Below, piece after piece: positions 1 to 10,612 of a stretch of DNA of 64,000 nt (position 1 is its first letter; the number at the start of each line of letters is the position of its first letter). Both the position numbers and the translations under genes were made by a program. Under the pieces are notes generated by a model that ran no database searches, was not told where the DNA came from, and was given only the letters and a program-made list of their open reading frames with translations. The DNA comes from Streptomyces sp. GESEQ-35 (GTDB lineage Bacteria; Actinomycetota; Actinomycetes; Streptomycetales; Streptomycetaceae), in NCBI RefSeq assembly GCF_017948485.1, contig NZ_JAFFSX010000034.1:62001-126000 (forward strand), in the 5' to 3' direction.

Positions 1-1833
<1,833 letters not shown>

Positions 1834-1873
1834 CCCTCCTGGCACCGGTGACCTCACCAGGCCCGGAATGATT

Positions 1874-1909
1874 GCCGCGCCCCCCTGGTTTTAACCTGGG
1901 GGGCGCGGC
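1874..1909 (+). terminator. rho-independent terminator after ftsH
   Basis: A perfect 12-bp GC-rich stem (GCCGCGCCCCCC at 1874-1885 with GGGGGGCGCGGC at 1898-1909) closes over an inner GGTT/AACC dyad. It lies 40 nt after the ftsH stop and before the folE ribosome-binding site. No long T-run follows, as is usual in Streptomyces. It separates ftsH from folE transcription. Confidence 0.85.
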
Positions 1910-1952
1910 ATCTTCGTATGCCTGTGCAAGTCACCTAGGAACGAGGCACCAC

Positions 1953-2558
1953 ATGATCGACCCCGTGATGCTGGACGGCGAGGGCGCCATTGGCGAGTTC
2001 GATGAGAAGCGCGCCGAGAACGCCGTACGCGAACTGCTGATTGCGGTCGGCGAGGACCCGGACCGCGAGGGGCTGAGGGAGACGCCGGCGCGGGTGGCGC
2101 GGGCGTACAAGGAGATCTTCGCGGGGCTGTGGCAGTCGCCCGAGGATGTGCTGACGACGACGTTCGACATCGGTCATGACGAGATGGTGCTCGTCAAGGA
2201 CATCGAGGTGTACTCGACCTGTGAGCATCATCTGGTGCCGTTCCGGGGTGTGGCGCACGTCGGGTACATCCCGTCCACCAGCGGCAAGATCACCGGGCTG
2301 TCGAAGCTGGCCCGTCTCGTGGATGTCTACGCCCGCCGTCCGCAGGTGCAGGAACGACTCACCACGCAGATCGCGGACTCCCTGATGGACATCCTGGAGC
2401 CGCGCGGCGTGATCGTCGTGGTGGAGTGCGAGCACATGTGCATGTCGATGCGGGGCATCCGCAAGCCCGGGGCGAAGACCATAACGTCGGCGGTGCGTGG
2501 GCAGCTGCGGGACGCGGCGACGCGCAACGAGGCCATGAGCCTCATCATGGCCCGCTGA
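1953..2558 (+). CDS. folE: GTP cyclohydrolase I FolE
   Basis: Converts GTP to 7,8-dihydroneopterin triphosphate, the first step of folate synthesis. At 201 aa it has the usual length. The zinc and active-site motifs are clear: STCEHHLVPF and the later CEHMCM, giving the Cys-His-Cys zinc set. The ATG at 1953 is chosen because GGAACGAGG lies just upstream; the longer frame from 1872 would start inside the terminator. It converges with the DUF3180 gene only 12 nt away and completes the folate set encoded on the opposite strand. Confidence 0.97.
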   Translation: MIDPVMLDGEGAIGEFDEKRAENAVRELLIAVGEDPDREGLRETPARVARAYKEIFAGLWQSPEDVLTTTFDIGHDEMVLVKDIEVYSTCEHHLVPFRGVAHVGYIPSTSGKITGLSKLARLVDVYARRPQVQERLTTQIADSLMDILEPRGVIVVVECEHMCMSMRGIRKPGAKTITSAVRGQLRDAATRNEAMSLIMAR

Positions 2559-2570
2559 CACGGCGGTGGG

Positions 2571-3059
2571 TCAGGCGGCGGACGCCGCTCCCGTGTTGTG
2601 GTCGTCGTCGTCCTCCGGGAGCTTGCAGACACGCTCCAGGAAGATGGCTGCCGCTATGACGGCGATGCCGGCCATGACGGAGAAGCCCGCATAGACGGCC
2701 TGGTCGCGGCGGGCCGGGATGTCGAGGGACTCCAGGAGGAAGACGCCCGTGCCGCCGTACATCCCGGCGACGAGGGCGGCCACCAGGGCGCTGGCCTGGC
2801 CGAAGACGACCGCACGGGCCGCCATGAGCGGGTCGACGCCCTTGGCCTCCGGTCGGCGCTCGCGCTGGGCCTTGAGGCGGGCGCGCAGCGAGAGCGCCGT
2901 GGCGAGGAGGATCACGGCGATGACGGCCAGGACGATGGGGGCGGCAAGCGGGACGCTGGGGAGCGTCCCGATCGAGTTCCAGAGGCGGGCTCCCGCCCAG
3001 GACAGGATTCCGGCGACGACGAAAACGCCGGCCAGCAGCCTGATGCGCAGCTCTCTCAC
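2571..3059 (-). CDS. DUF3180 membrane protein
   Basis: A 162-aa integral membrane protein with about four hydrophobic helices (two near the N-terminus, two around residues 85-110 and 120-145) and an acidic DDDD tail. The family is known only from Actinobacteria and sits beside folK in mycobacteria (Rv3605c). The function is unknown. The GTG start follows GAAGGGACACC. It is the last gene of the minus-strand folate cluster, 88 nt after folK. Confidence 0.85.
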   Translation of the reverse strand: MRELRIRLLAGVFVVAGILSWAGARLWNSIGTLPSVPLAAPIVLAVIAVILLATALSLRARLKAQRERRPEAKGVDPLMAARAVVFGQASALVAALVAGMYGGTGVFLLESLDIPARRDQAVYAGFSVMAGIAVIAAAIFLERVCKLPEDDDDHNTGAASAA

Positions 3060-3147
3060 GGTGTCCCTTCAGCTCCCCGGATCGGTGCCTGTCCTGCGGT
3101 CGTGCTGACCCGGCCGGTCCGTCCTGTGGTCGTGTCGACCTTAACGA

Positions 3148-3759
3148 CTATTCAGGCAGCCGGAGTTCCAGGTCCTTGCGGGCCGCGACGCCCTCGCGGG
3201 TGACGATGCCGAGGAGCTCGGCCACCGCGCCACGGCCGGGGAGCTGGGCACCCGGCTCCAGGTCGTGCCAGGGGGCCAGGACGAAGGCGCGTTCGTGGGC
3301 GCGCGGGTGGGGGAGGGTGAGCTGGGGGTCGTCGGAGACGACATCGGCGTACGCGACGATGTCGACGTCTAGGGTGCGCGCGCCCCAGTGCTCGTCCCGG
3401 ACGCGGTGGAAGGCTTCCTCGACCGCGTGCGCCCGCTCCAGGAGGGAGGACGGGGGGAGGGTGGTCTTCAGGACCACGACCGCGTTGAAGTACGAGGGCT
3501 GGCTGCCGGGCTCCACACCCCACGGCTCCGTCTCGTACACCGGCGAGACCCCCTTGATACGGACGCCCGGGGTGTCCTCGAGGGCGTCGATGGCTCCCTG
3601 GAGGGTCTCCAGGCGGTTGCCGAGGTTGGCGCCGAGGGAGATCACGGCTCGTTTCGGATTCTGGAGGGTGGTGTCGGCGGCGTCGACCTTCTCGACGACG
3701 GAGGCGGGCACCGGCTGTACGGTCGGGTCGCTGTGACCCTCGGTGAACGACGCAGTCAT
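3148..3759 (-). CDS. folK: 2-amino-4-hydroxy-6-hydroxymethyldihydropteridine pyrophosphokinase FolK
   Basis: Transfers pyrophosphate from ATP to 6-hydroxymethyl-dihydropterin, giving the FolP substrate. At 203 aa it carries the family signatures SLGANLGNR, VYETEPWG and the Mg/ATP motif TLDVDIVAY, then LPHPRAHERAFVL. About 40 extra N-terminal residues precede the core. The ATG overlaps the folB stop (ATGA), so the two are translationally coupled. The much longer open frame upstream of this ATG is only the shadow of folB. Confidence 0.97.
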   Translation of the reverse strand: MTASFTEGHSDPTVQPVPASVVEKVDAADTTLQNPKRAVISLGANLGNRLETLQGAIDALEDTPGVRIKGVSPVYETEPWGVEPGSQPSYFNAVVVLKTTLPPSSLLERAHAVEEAFHRVRDEHWGARTLDVDIVAYADVVSDDPQLTLPHPRAHERAFVLAPWHDLEPGAQLPGRGAVAELLGIVTREGVAARKDLELRLPE

Positions 3760-4115
3760 ACTCGGCTCCGGGTGATGGTGACGGTCACGTCGTCGAAGGG
3801 GACCGTGATCGGCGCGTCCGGTTTGTGGACGCAGACCTCGACCTCCTGGACCCCTTCGTGCTTCAGACAGGCCTGGGCGATGCGCTCGGCGAGGGTCTCG
3901 ATGAGGTTGACGGGCTCGCCCTCGACGACGGCCACGACCTCCTCCGCCACGATGCCGTAGTGCACGGTCTTCGCCAGGTCGTCGTCGGCGGCGGCCGGTC
4001 GGGTGTCCAGGCCCAGGACGAGGTCCACGATGAACGTCTGGCCCTCTTCGCGCTCCCTGGGGAACACACCGTGGTGCCCGCGGGCCTTGAGGCCGCGCAG
4101 CGCGACACGATCCAC
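3756..4115 (-). CDS. folB: dihydroneopterin aldolase FolB
   Basis: Cleaves dihydroneopterin to 6-hydroxymethyl-dihydropterin and glycolaldehyde. At 119 aa it matches the family: GHHGVFPRERE near the N-terminus, the glutamate of NLIETLAERIA and the terminal VCVHKPDAP. The GTG at 4115 is preferred because AGGAG lies 8 nt upstream; a GTG at 4124 would overlap that Shine-Dalgarno sequence. The 258 nt upstream of it hold no gene, so a separate promoter for folB-folK is possible. It overlaps folK by 4 nt. Confidence 0.95.
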   Translation of the reverse strand: MDRVALRGLKARGHHGVFPREREEGQTFIVDLVLGLDTRPAAADDDLAKTVHYGIVAEEVVAVVEGEPVNLIETLAERIAQACLKHEGVQEVEVCVHKPDAPITVPFDDVTVTITRSRV

Positions 4116-4373
4116 GCGAATCACTCCTGCAATCGTCGGTCATGGCCGAGGTGCACCGGGTGCGGGCGGCGCACCGGCCTCAAACGAATCTACCTGCGGG
4201 CACTGACAGGGCCGGGCCACGGGGCCGGGGTCCGAGTCGGGCTTCGCAGCTTTCATCGTGTGTTTCCCCGGGGGAACCCGGCGGCTCACGGGCTGGTAGC
4301 CGCCCCTACCCGGTGCTTCGTGATTCCAACCACTTCTTGGATTCCCTTGGTCCCGTAGGGGGCGCCTACCCAC

Positions 4374-4877
4374 TCAGGTGGGGGTCTCGTCGCCTTCGTC
4401 CTCGTCGGTTTCGGCCAGAACCGGGGAGGCGTGGTGCGACCAGAGCCTCCAGCCGCCGGGTGTGCGCCGGAACACATTGGTGGCGACGACGAGCTGTCCG
4501 ACCAGCGGGCCGAGTTCCTCGCCTCCTTCGGGGGCGGGGCCGCCGCTGAGGATGTTCTCGGTACAGGTCACCAGGGCGGTGTCACCGGTGACGGAGACGT
4601 GCACATCGGTGAGGAAGAACTGGATGTAGTCGGTGTTCGCCATGATCAGCGCGTACGACCTCAGGACCTCGCCGCGGCCGTTCAGTACGGGCCAGCCGGG
4701 GTGCACGCAGGAGATCACGCCGGCATCCGCCGGGTCGTGGTACTCCTCGTCGACGCCCAGGTCGGAGGGGGTGAGCCAGAGCGAGGTCAGCTCTTCGAAG
4801 TCGCCGCGTTCCATCGCTTCGTAGTAGGCGGTGTTGGCGAGTTCGACCTGCTCGACGTCGGTATGGGGGGCGCTCAC
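4374..4877 (-). CDS. SnoaL/NTF2-like protein in the folate operon
   Basis: A 167-aa protein of the nuclear-transport-factor-2-like fold: an N-terminal helix (NTAYYEAMERGDFEEL), a WLTP/CVHPGW loop and C-terminal strands ending RLWSHHASP. Enzymes and binding proteins share this fold, so the reaction cannot be read from sequence. Its GTG overlaps the folP stop (GTGA) and has AAGGAG upstream, so it is made with FolP. The family is regularly found beside folP in Streptomyces. The acidic tail (DEDEGDE) is variable in type. Confidence 0.85.
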   Translation of the reverse strand: MSAPHTDVEQVELANTAYYEAMERGDFEELTSLWLTPSDLGVDEEYHDPADAGVISCVHPGWPVLNGRGEVLRSYALIMANTDYIQFFLTDVHVSVTGDTALVTCTENILSGGPAPEGGEELGPLVGQLVVATNVFRRTPGGWRLWSHHASPVLAETDEDEGDETPT

Positions 4878-5809
4878 AGGGCTCCTTCGGCGCCGAGCGC
4901 TCCTTCTGCGCCGGGGGTGTGGACGTCGCGCGAGGGGTGAGTGCCGGGGGTGCGCGCTCCCTCCACGGCGCGTGCGACGCGTACCGCGTCCGCCGTCGCG
5001 TGCACCTCGTGCACGCGCACTGCCCATGCGCCGGCGTGCGCCGCGAGTGCGGACACGGCGGCCGTTGCGGCGTCGCGCTCGCGTGCGGGCGGCGGTGCGC
5101 CCTCCGGTCCGGCCAGGACGCGGCCGAGGAAGCGCTTGCGGGAGGCGGCGACGAGCAGGGGATGGCCGAGGGCGTGCAGGCGGTCGAGGTGGGCGAGGAG
5201 CACGAGGTCGTGCTCGGCCTCCTTGGAGAAGCCGAGGCCGGGGTCGACGACGATGCGGTCGGGGGCGATGCCGCCGGCCAGGACGGCCTCCACGCGCACG
5301 TGCAGTTCGTCGAGGACTTCGGTGACGACGTCGGCGTAGACGCCCTTGGCGTTGCCGCCCTCCAGGAAGCCCCGCCAGTGCATGACGACGAAGGGGGCGC
5401 CCGCTTCCGCGACGACGGGGACCATCGCGGGGTCGGCGAGACCACCGCTGACGTCGTTGACGAGGGCGGCGCCGGCCGTGAGGGACTGCTGGGCGACACA
5501 GGCGCGCATGGTGTCGACGGAGACCGTGACGCCCTCGGAGGCGAGCTCGCGCACTACAGGGATGACGCGCCTGAGTTCCTCTGCCTCGTCGACCCGGGTG
5601 GCGCCGGGGCGGGTGGACTCGCCGCCGACATCGATGAGGTCCGCTCCCTCGGCGACCAGGGCGAGACCGTGTTTGACGGCGGCCGTCGTGTCGAACCAGC
5701 GGCCGCCGTCGGAGAAGGAATCGGGGGTGACGTTCACGACTCCCATGACCGCGCAGCGGTCCCACTCCGGAAGGCCCGCGACGCGCCCGCGTCCGCTCTG
5801 CTTGCTCAT
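4874..5809 (-). CDS. folP: dihydropteroate synthase FolP
   Basis: Joins p-aminobenzoate to dihydropterin pyrophosphate; the classical sulfonamide target. Visible signatures are GVVNVTPDSFSDGG, DVGGESTRPGA, NDVSGG, VVDPGLGFSK and ASRKRFLG, all in order. The ATG at 5809 gives 311 aa; the frame can extend upstream but without coding character. The last 40 or so residues repeat the tetrapeptide-like GAEGAL and look like an unstructured tail. It overlaps the NTF2-like gene by 4 nt. Confidence 0.97.
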   Translation of the reverse strand: MSKQSGRGRVAGLPEWDRCAVMGVVNVTPDSFSDGGRWFDTTAAVKHGLALVAEGADLIDVGGESTRPGATRVDEAEELRRVIPVVRELASEGVTVSVDTMRACVAQQSLTAGAALVNDVSGGLADPAMVPVVAEAGAPFVVMHWRGFLEGGNAKGVYADVVTEVLDELHVRVEAVLAGGIAPDRIVVDPGLGFSKEAEHDLVLLAHLDRLHALGHPLLVAASRKRFLGRVLAGPEGAPPPARERDAATAAVSALAAHAGAWAVRVHEVHATADAVRVARAVEGARTPGTHPSRDVHTPGAEGALGAEGAL

Positions 5810-5930
5810 ATCTTCAGCGTAGGCCAGGGCGCTCCGCTGGTTGGGCGGGTCTTTTGGCGCGGGCCCGGTGGGGGCGGTCGCGCCCACGCATGAGAGGCCG
5901 AGATGCGCCGTGGCAGGCTGCCGCGCCGTC

Positions 5931-5972
5931 GTGGCTGGTCGCGCAGTTCCCCGCGCCCCTGACGGGGCGCTG
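5931..5972 (-). repeat. dispersed 3'-end repeat, copy A
   Basis: Read on the minus strand it is a hairpin (GCGCCCC, loop, GGGGCGC) followed by GGGGAACTGCGCGACCAGCC. It begins 14 nt after the stop of the MprF-like gene. Two further copies in the same orientation relative to a gene end lie at 46788-46828 and 53327-53368. I know this sequence as common between genes in Streptomyces genomes; its function is not established. Confidence 0.85.
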
Positions 5973-5986
5973 TGCCGCAGCCTCGC

Positions 5987-7876
5987 TCATGCCGCGCGGA
6001 CGTCCCGTTCCGCCATGGCGTGGGCACACGCGCGTGGGGCGGGGCGGTGGCGGCGCAGGATGCGCGGCAGGGGCAGGGCGAGATCGACGAAGCCTTCCGC
6101 CTGCATGGCGGCGAATCCGATGCGCGGGAGGTCGGCGGAGGCGCGGTACACGACGAAGCGGGGCTCCCAGCGGGGCCGGAACTTCGCGTTGAACTTGTAC
6201 AGGGACTCGATCTGGAACCAGCGGGAGAGGAAGACCAGCAGGCCGCGCCAGGCTCGCAGCACCGGTCCCGCGCCGATCTTCTCGCCGCGTGCCAGTGCCG
6301 AGCGGAACATGGCGAAGTTGAGCGACACGCGCGCGATGCCGAACTTCGGGGCCGCCTGGAGGGCCGCCACGATCAGCAGTTCGTTCATGCCGGGGTCGGC
6401 CGAACGGTCGCGCCGCATCAGGTCCAGGGAGGCGCCGTCGGTGCCCCAGGGCACGAAGTGCAGGATCGCCTTGAGATCGCCGTAGGGGCCGGGCTCGTCC
6501 GCTGCCCGCCCGTCTCCCACCACCGCCCTGCCTGAGGCGCTGCGCGCCGCCCCTTCAATTCTGTGGGCGGTGGCGATGAGGCAGTCGCCGTCGGTCGGGT
6601 CGCCGATGCGGCCGAGTGCCATGGAGAAGCCGCGCTCGGTGTCGGTGCCGCGCCAGTCGTCGGCGGCGCGGCGGATCCGCTCGAGTTCGGCATCGCCGAG
6701 GTCACGGACTCGTCGTACCCGGGTCTCGTAGCCGGCGCGCTCGATACGCTTCACCATCTGGCGCACGTTGCGCATCGCGCGCCCGGCGAGCGAGAAATCC
6801 GCGACGTCCACCACCGCCTCGTCGCCCAGTTCGAGGGCGTCGAGCCCGGTCTCGCGGGTCCACACCTCGCCGCCGGTCTCCGAGCAGCCCATGACGGCAG
6901 GCGTCCAGGAGTGGGCCTTGGCCTCGTCCATGAAGCGCTCGATGGCGCCCGGCCAGGCCTCCACGTCGCCGATCGGGTCACCGCTGGCCAGCATCACGCC
7001 GGACACGACGCGGTACGTCACGGCCGCCTTGCCGCTCGGGGAGAACACCACCGCCTTGTCGCGGCGCAGGGCGAAGTGGCCGAGGGAGTCGCGGCCGCCG
7101 TGCTTCTCCAGGAGCGCACGCAGCCGGGTCTCGTCCTCCTCGGTGAGACGTGCGGCCGGGTGTTCGGGGCGGAACGCGAGGTAGACGGTCGTGATGGCGG
7201 TGAGCAGGCCGAGGGCGCCCAGGGACATGGCGACCGTCCACGACGTGGTGCCCTGGTAGTCGACCGGGCCTTCGAAGCCGAACAGGCCGTAGAGGACGTG
7301 CGTGAGGCGGTCGGCCAGGCTCGGATCGCCCACCAGGGTTTTCGGGTGGACGCTGACGATGACCAGCCCGAGGACGAGCGAACCGGCGCCCATCAGGACG
7401 AAGTTGGCGAGCGCGCGCCACCGGCTGCGCGGGTCGGGCAGGGCCCTGAACTGGTCGCGGTGGCGCAGCAGCGGTGCCAGCAGCGCCAGCGAGATGACCG
7501 CCCCGACCAGGGAGTGGCGATAGGTGAACTGCGCCAGCGCGCCGAACGGCAGCAGGGCGACGGCGGCGCGCCAGGCCCGGCGCTTGCAACGCCTGAGGCC
7601 GTGGGCGAGCAGCAGCAACAGCACACCGGCGCTCAGCGAGAGCGCGGCCGCGAACGGGCCGAACGAACCGGGCAGCACTTCGGCGAGTGCGTGCATACGG
7701 CTGTGCCGGAACCGTGGGAAGACGCCCGCGGCGATGTCCAGCAGGCCCACGAGGGCACAGGCTCGGGCGACGAGGACGGGAACGGCTTCGGGGCGTGGAC
7801 CGCGCAGCAGGTGCCGTACTCGGTAAGATCGCTGCGGAACCCCGCCCGACATTTCCACATCTGTCCTGACAGACAT
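5987..7876 (-). CDS. MprF/LysX-like phosphatidylglycerol lysyltransferase-domain membrane protein
   Basis: About 629 aa. The N-terminal third has six or so hydrophobic helices; the C-terminal half is a DUF2156/GNAT-like aminoacyltransferase domain (GDPIGDVEAW, MRNVRQMVKR, SLDLMRRD, MNELLIV, SLNFAMFRSAL, the usual landmarks of MprF synthase domains). The family adds aminoacyl groups to membrane phosphatidylglycerol, lowering negative charge. There is no fused lysyl-tRNA synthetase, unlike M. tuberculosis LysX. Start sites at 7927, 7876 and 7852 are all without a good ribosome site; codon use before 7876 looks non-coding. It runs toward folP across a 177-nt gap. Confidence 0.85.
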   Translation of the reverse strand: MSVRTDVEMSGGVPQRSYRVRHLLRGPRPEAVPVLVARACALVGLLDIAAGVFPRFRHSRMHALAEVLPGSFGPFAAALSLSAGVLLLLLAHGLRRCKRRAWRAAVALLPFGALAQFTYRHSLVGAVISLALLAPLLRHRDQFRALPDPRSRWRALANFVLMGAGSLVLGLVIVSVHPKTLVGDPSLADRLTHVLYGLFGFEGPVDYQGTTSWTVAMSLGALGLLTAITTVYLAFRPEHPAARLTEEDETRLRALLEKHGGRDSLGHFALRRDKAVVFSPSGKAAVTYRVVSGVMLASGDPIGDVEAWPGAIERFMDEAKAHSWTPAVMGCSETGGEVWTRETGLDALELGDEAVVDVADFSLAGRAMRNVRQMVKRIERAGYETRVRRVRDLGDAELERIRRAADDWRGTDTERGFSMALGRIGDPTDGDCLIATAHRIEGAARSASGRAVVGDGRAADEPGPYGDLKAILHFVPWGTDGASLDLMRRDRSADPGMNELLIVAALQAAPKFGIARVSLNFAMFRSALARGEKIGAGPVLRAWRGLLVFLSRWFQIESLYKFNAKFRPRWEPRFVVYRASADLPRIGFAAMQAEGFVDLALPLPRILRRHRPAPRACAHAMAERDVRAA

Positions 7877-8075
7877 CGCATCCCATAGTTCCGCGAGAGA
7901 GCTTGGATCCGGTGCCGATTGGGGCATCCGGCGACATTGCGCCCTCTAGGACGGTGTCTCGGAGGCAGAGGTTCACTCCTCTCCTCAAAGCTGGTGAAAA
8001 GGCCGGGGAAAGCCCTGGACAAGCCCTTGCGAAGACGTGTGGGGCGAGGCGGAAAGCGCAGGCAGGAAACAGTTC

Positions 8076-9200
8076 ATGGGTCTCACGAGCAACAAGGTGC
8101 TGGTGCTGGCGGTCCTCTCCGCCGTGCTGCTGTTCGCCGGCACGGTGTGGCTGTGGCCGCGGCTGGCCCGGCGGACCTGGCGGGCCGTCAGCGGCCGTGT
8201 CGCCCTGCTCCTCGCCACCCAGTTGACGCTCTTCGCCTCGGCCGGTCTCGCCGCCAACCAGGCCTTCGGGTTCTACGCCAGTTGGGCCGACCTGCTGGGG
8301 CAGGAGACCGACGAGGGAGTGGTCGTCGACCACACACCCGGCGACCCCACGCGCCCGCTCCGGGTCGTCGACACCGGGCGCGTTCCGGGGGCGGGCAGCC
8401 CCGGCGCGCGCTCCGGCGGCCGGATCCACGAGGTCGACCTCGTCGGCCGTACGACCCATATCGCCACGCGCGCGTACGTGTACTTGCCGCCGGAGTACTT
8501 CCAGCCGCGGTACCGCACGCGCACATTCCCCGCGGCCGTCGTCCTCACCGGCTATCCGGGCACGGCGAAGGCGCTCGTGGACAAGCTCGACTATCCGTAC
8601 ACCGCCCGGGGGCTCGCCAAGGAAGGCCGTATGCAGCCGATGATCCTGGTGATGCTGCGCCCGACCGTCGCGCCGCCACGGGATACCGAGTGCGTGGACA
8701 TCCCGGGCGGGCCGCAGACGGAGTCGTTTTTCGCCAAAGATCTGCCGGACGCCGTGGGAGCGCACTACAGGGTGGGCGGAAAACCGGGGAGTTGGGGCAT
8801 CATCGGCGACTCGACGGGCGGCTATTGCGCGCTGAAGCTCGCCCTGCACCACCCCCGGACGTACGCGGCCGGCGCAGGCCTGTCCGCGTACTACAAGGCA
8901 CCGATCGACCCCACCACGGGCGACCTCTTCCAAGGGGACAAGACGCTGGAGAACCGCGCTGACCTGCGGTGGTTCATCAAGCACATGCCCGCGCCCGACA
9001 CTTCACTGCTCGTCAGCAGCAGCAAGGTCGGGGAATCCAACTACAAGGACACTCTGAAGTTCATAGAGCAGGTGAAGGCGACGGACCGGACCCGGATCTC
9101 GTCGATCATCCTCGAAAGCGGCGGACACAACTTCAACACCTGGCGGCGGGAGATTCCGGCGACGTTGGAGTGGATCAGCGGGCGATTGAGCCATCGGTGA
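8076..9200 (+). CDS. membrane-anchored alpha/beta-hydrolase (esterase D/antigen 85-like)
   Basis: A 374-aa protein with two to three hydrophobic N-terminal helices and an external putative-esterase domain of the type that includes mycolyltransferases. The nucleophile elbow is GDSTGG (around residue 245), and the catalytic histidine is probably that of ESGGHNFNTW near the end. The ATG at 8076 has AGGAAA upstream. It is divergent from the MprF-like gene with 199 nt between. The substrate cannot be told; a cell-envelope ester or transfer role is an inference from anchoring and fold. Confidence 0.85.
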   Translation: MGLTSNKVLVLAVLSAVLLFAGTVWLWPRLARRTWRAVSGRVALLLATQLTLFASAGLAANQAFGFYASWADLLGQETDEGVVVDHTPGDPTRPLRVVDTGRVPGAGSPGARSGGRIHEVDLVGRTTHIATRAYVYLPPEYFQPRYRTRTFPAAVVLTGYPGTAKALVDKLDYPYTARGLAKEGRMQPMILVMLRPTVAPPRDTECVDIPGGPQTESFFAKDLPDAVGAHYRVGGKPGSWGIIGDSTGGYCALKLALHHPRTYAAGAGLSAYYKAPIDPTTGDLFQGDKTLENRADLRWFIKHMPAPDTSLLVSSSKVGESNYKDTLKFIEQVKATDRTRISSIILESGGHNFNTWRREIPATLEWISGRLSHR

Positions 9201-9298
9201 ACCGGTGAACCCCCTTGGACCGGGTGAATGCAGCGGGATGGCTGTGTTTTTACGGGGCGGGCCACCAAGATTCGCCTACGCGCGGTAAGTTTCTGGCC

Positions 9299-10582
9299 AT
9301 GCCACGTGGACGTCACCGCCATTCCCCGCCCTTGCACAGGCTGCTGCCTCCGTCGGCGATCGCTGGCGTCTCGCTCGTCTGTGCGCTAGGCCCCTGGGTG
9401 TTCTCGGAACAGACGGTGCTCCGCGGTCTGGCCGCGGCCGCCGCGGCGACGACGGTCGTCGGCGCGTTCGTGCTCCGCCGTTGGGACACGCAGGCCGGCA
9501 AGCAGGTCGCCGACCTCACGCGCGCGCGTGCCAGCGACGAGTGGCGGCACGAGGAGCGTGTGGCCGAACTGGAGACGGATCTCGAGGAGTCGCGCGAGCT
9601 GCGCGGCAAGCTGGAGCAGCGGCTGCGCGCGAAGCGTGCGGAGCTGGCCGGGCTGCGCAACGAGCACGCGGCGCTGCTGCGCCGGTACGCCACCGCGGAG
9701 ACCGAGCGCGCGAGCGCCCTGGAGGGTCGCCGCCTGCTCGAGATAGAGGCCACCACGCCGGCCCGCGCGCTGCCGCCCGTGCCGACCCAGGCGACCGCTC
9801 CCGCGGAGGAGAGCGAGACGGTGGCTGCCCCGGCCTCGGCCGAACCCGAGCCGCCGGAAGCCGCCGAAGCCGAACAGGGCGAGCCCGCAGAGGAAGCCGA
9901 GGCCGGACAGGTCGAGCCGGCGGCTGCCGCGGTCTTCTCCCCGGAGGGGTCCAAGCTGTTCCTGCGCGCCAAGGTGGCGCTGGCGAAGTTCGACGCGGAC
10001 AGCGCTTCCAACGGGGCCGACGGTGCCTCCAAGGGCGTCGACAGTGCTGCCAAGGGTTCCGCGGAGGACGAGGGCGCCCCCAAGGGTTCCCCCGATGACG
10101 ACGGTTCCCCGAAGGGCGGCGCGTCCGCCAAGGCAGCGCCGGTGAAGGCCGGTACCGGGGAGGCCGCACAGGAGGACGAAGCGCAGGGGAAGCCCGAGGC
10201 GGTCGACGGGCATGAGCGCGCGACCGCCACCTTCACGGCCAAGCAGGCCCAGCCTGTCCAGCAGCACTCCGGGCACTTCGCGGTCCCGACCGCGGTGGCC
10301 GTCGTACCGGCGACGCCCGTGCGGCGTCCGGCGGTCGAGGGCGGTTTCGACTTCTTCGGTACGAAGGCGGAGTCGGAGTCCGCCGCCCTGGAAGCCGTAC
10401 AGAACGAGGACCTCGCCGACGTCGTCGGTCAGGAGGCGCTCGCCCTGCACAAGGCGGAGGCCGAGGCGGAGTTCAAGCCGGCGGACGCGGAGTCGCGCGG
10501 GATCGGGCAGGTCATCGATCTGACGGCTCATGACGAGACGGAACAGATCGATGTGCAGGGGCTGCGCAGCGCGGTTTCCTGA
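9299..10582 (+). CDS. membrane protein with coiled coil and low-complexity domain
   Basis: 427 aa of unknown function. Order of parts: two hydrophobic helices (about residues 18-36 and 42-60), a charged coiled coil (about 70-150, EERVAELETDLEESRELRGKLEQ), a long Ala/Glu/Pro stretch, then short repeats built on SKG/PKG (about residues 238-285), and a more ordered C-terminal region with GGFDFFGTKAE and GQVIDLTAHDE. The ATG at 9299 is chosen over a frame extension to 9215 because the downstream start precedes the membrane segment directly. The gene is conserved in Streptomyces from memory; no role is known to me. Confidence 0.75.
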   Translation: MPRGRHRHSPPLHRLLPPSAIAGVSLVCALGPWVFSEQTVLRGLAAAAAATTVVGAFVLRRWDTQAGKQVADLTRARASDEWRHEERVAELETDLEESRELRGKLEQRLRAKRAELAGLRNEHAALLRRYATAETERASALEGRRLLEIEATTPARALPPVPTQATAPAEESETVAAPASAEPEPPEAAEAEQGEPAEEAEAGQVEPAAAAVFSPEGSKLFLRAKVALAKFDADSASNGADGASKGVDSAAKGSAEDEGAPKGSPDDDGSPKGGASAKAAPVKAGTGEAAQEDEAQGKPEAVDGHERATATFTAKQAQPVQQHSGHFAVPTAVAVVPATPVRRPAVEGGFDFFGTKAESESAALEAVQNEDLADVVGQEALALHKAEAEAEFKPADAESRGIGQVIDLTAHDETEQIDVQGLRSAVS

Positions 10583-10612
10583 CCTACGCCTGACCTACGC
10601 CAGACCTACGGC
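10580..10612. repeat. 11-bp tandem repeat, three units
   Basis: TGACCTACGCC at 10580-10590 and 10591-10601, then the variant AGACCTACGGC at 10602-10612. The first unit contains the stop of the coiled-coil protein gene and the third contains the TAG stop of the convergent PH-domain gene. Confidence 0.8.

Noticed and set aside
3060..3147. Imperfect direct repeat (CCTGTCCTGCGGTCGTG / CCGTCCTGTGGTCGTG) after folK
   Set aside because: Two short imperfect copies only; no clear function or wider repetition.
4262..4277. GTTTCCCC/GGGGGAAC dyad upstream of folB
   Set aside because: Imperfect 8-bp dyad in a GC-rich gap; not better than chance without conservation data.
6978..8984. 668-codon minus frame covering the esterase and the start of the MprF-like gene
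   Set aside because: Shadow across two divergent genes and their promoters, without motifs.
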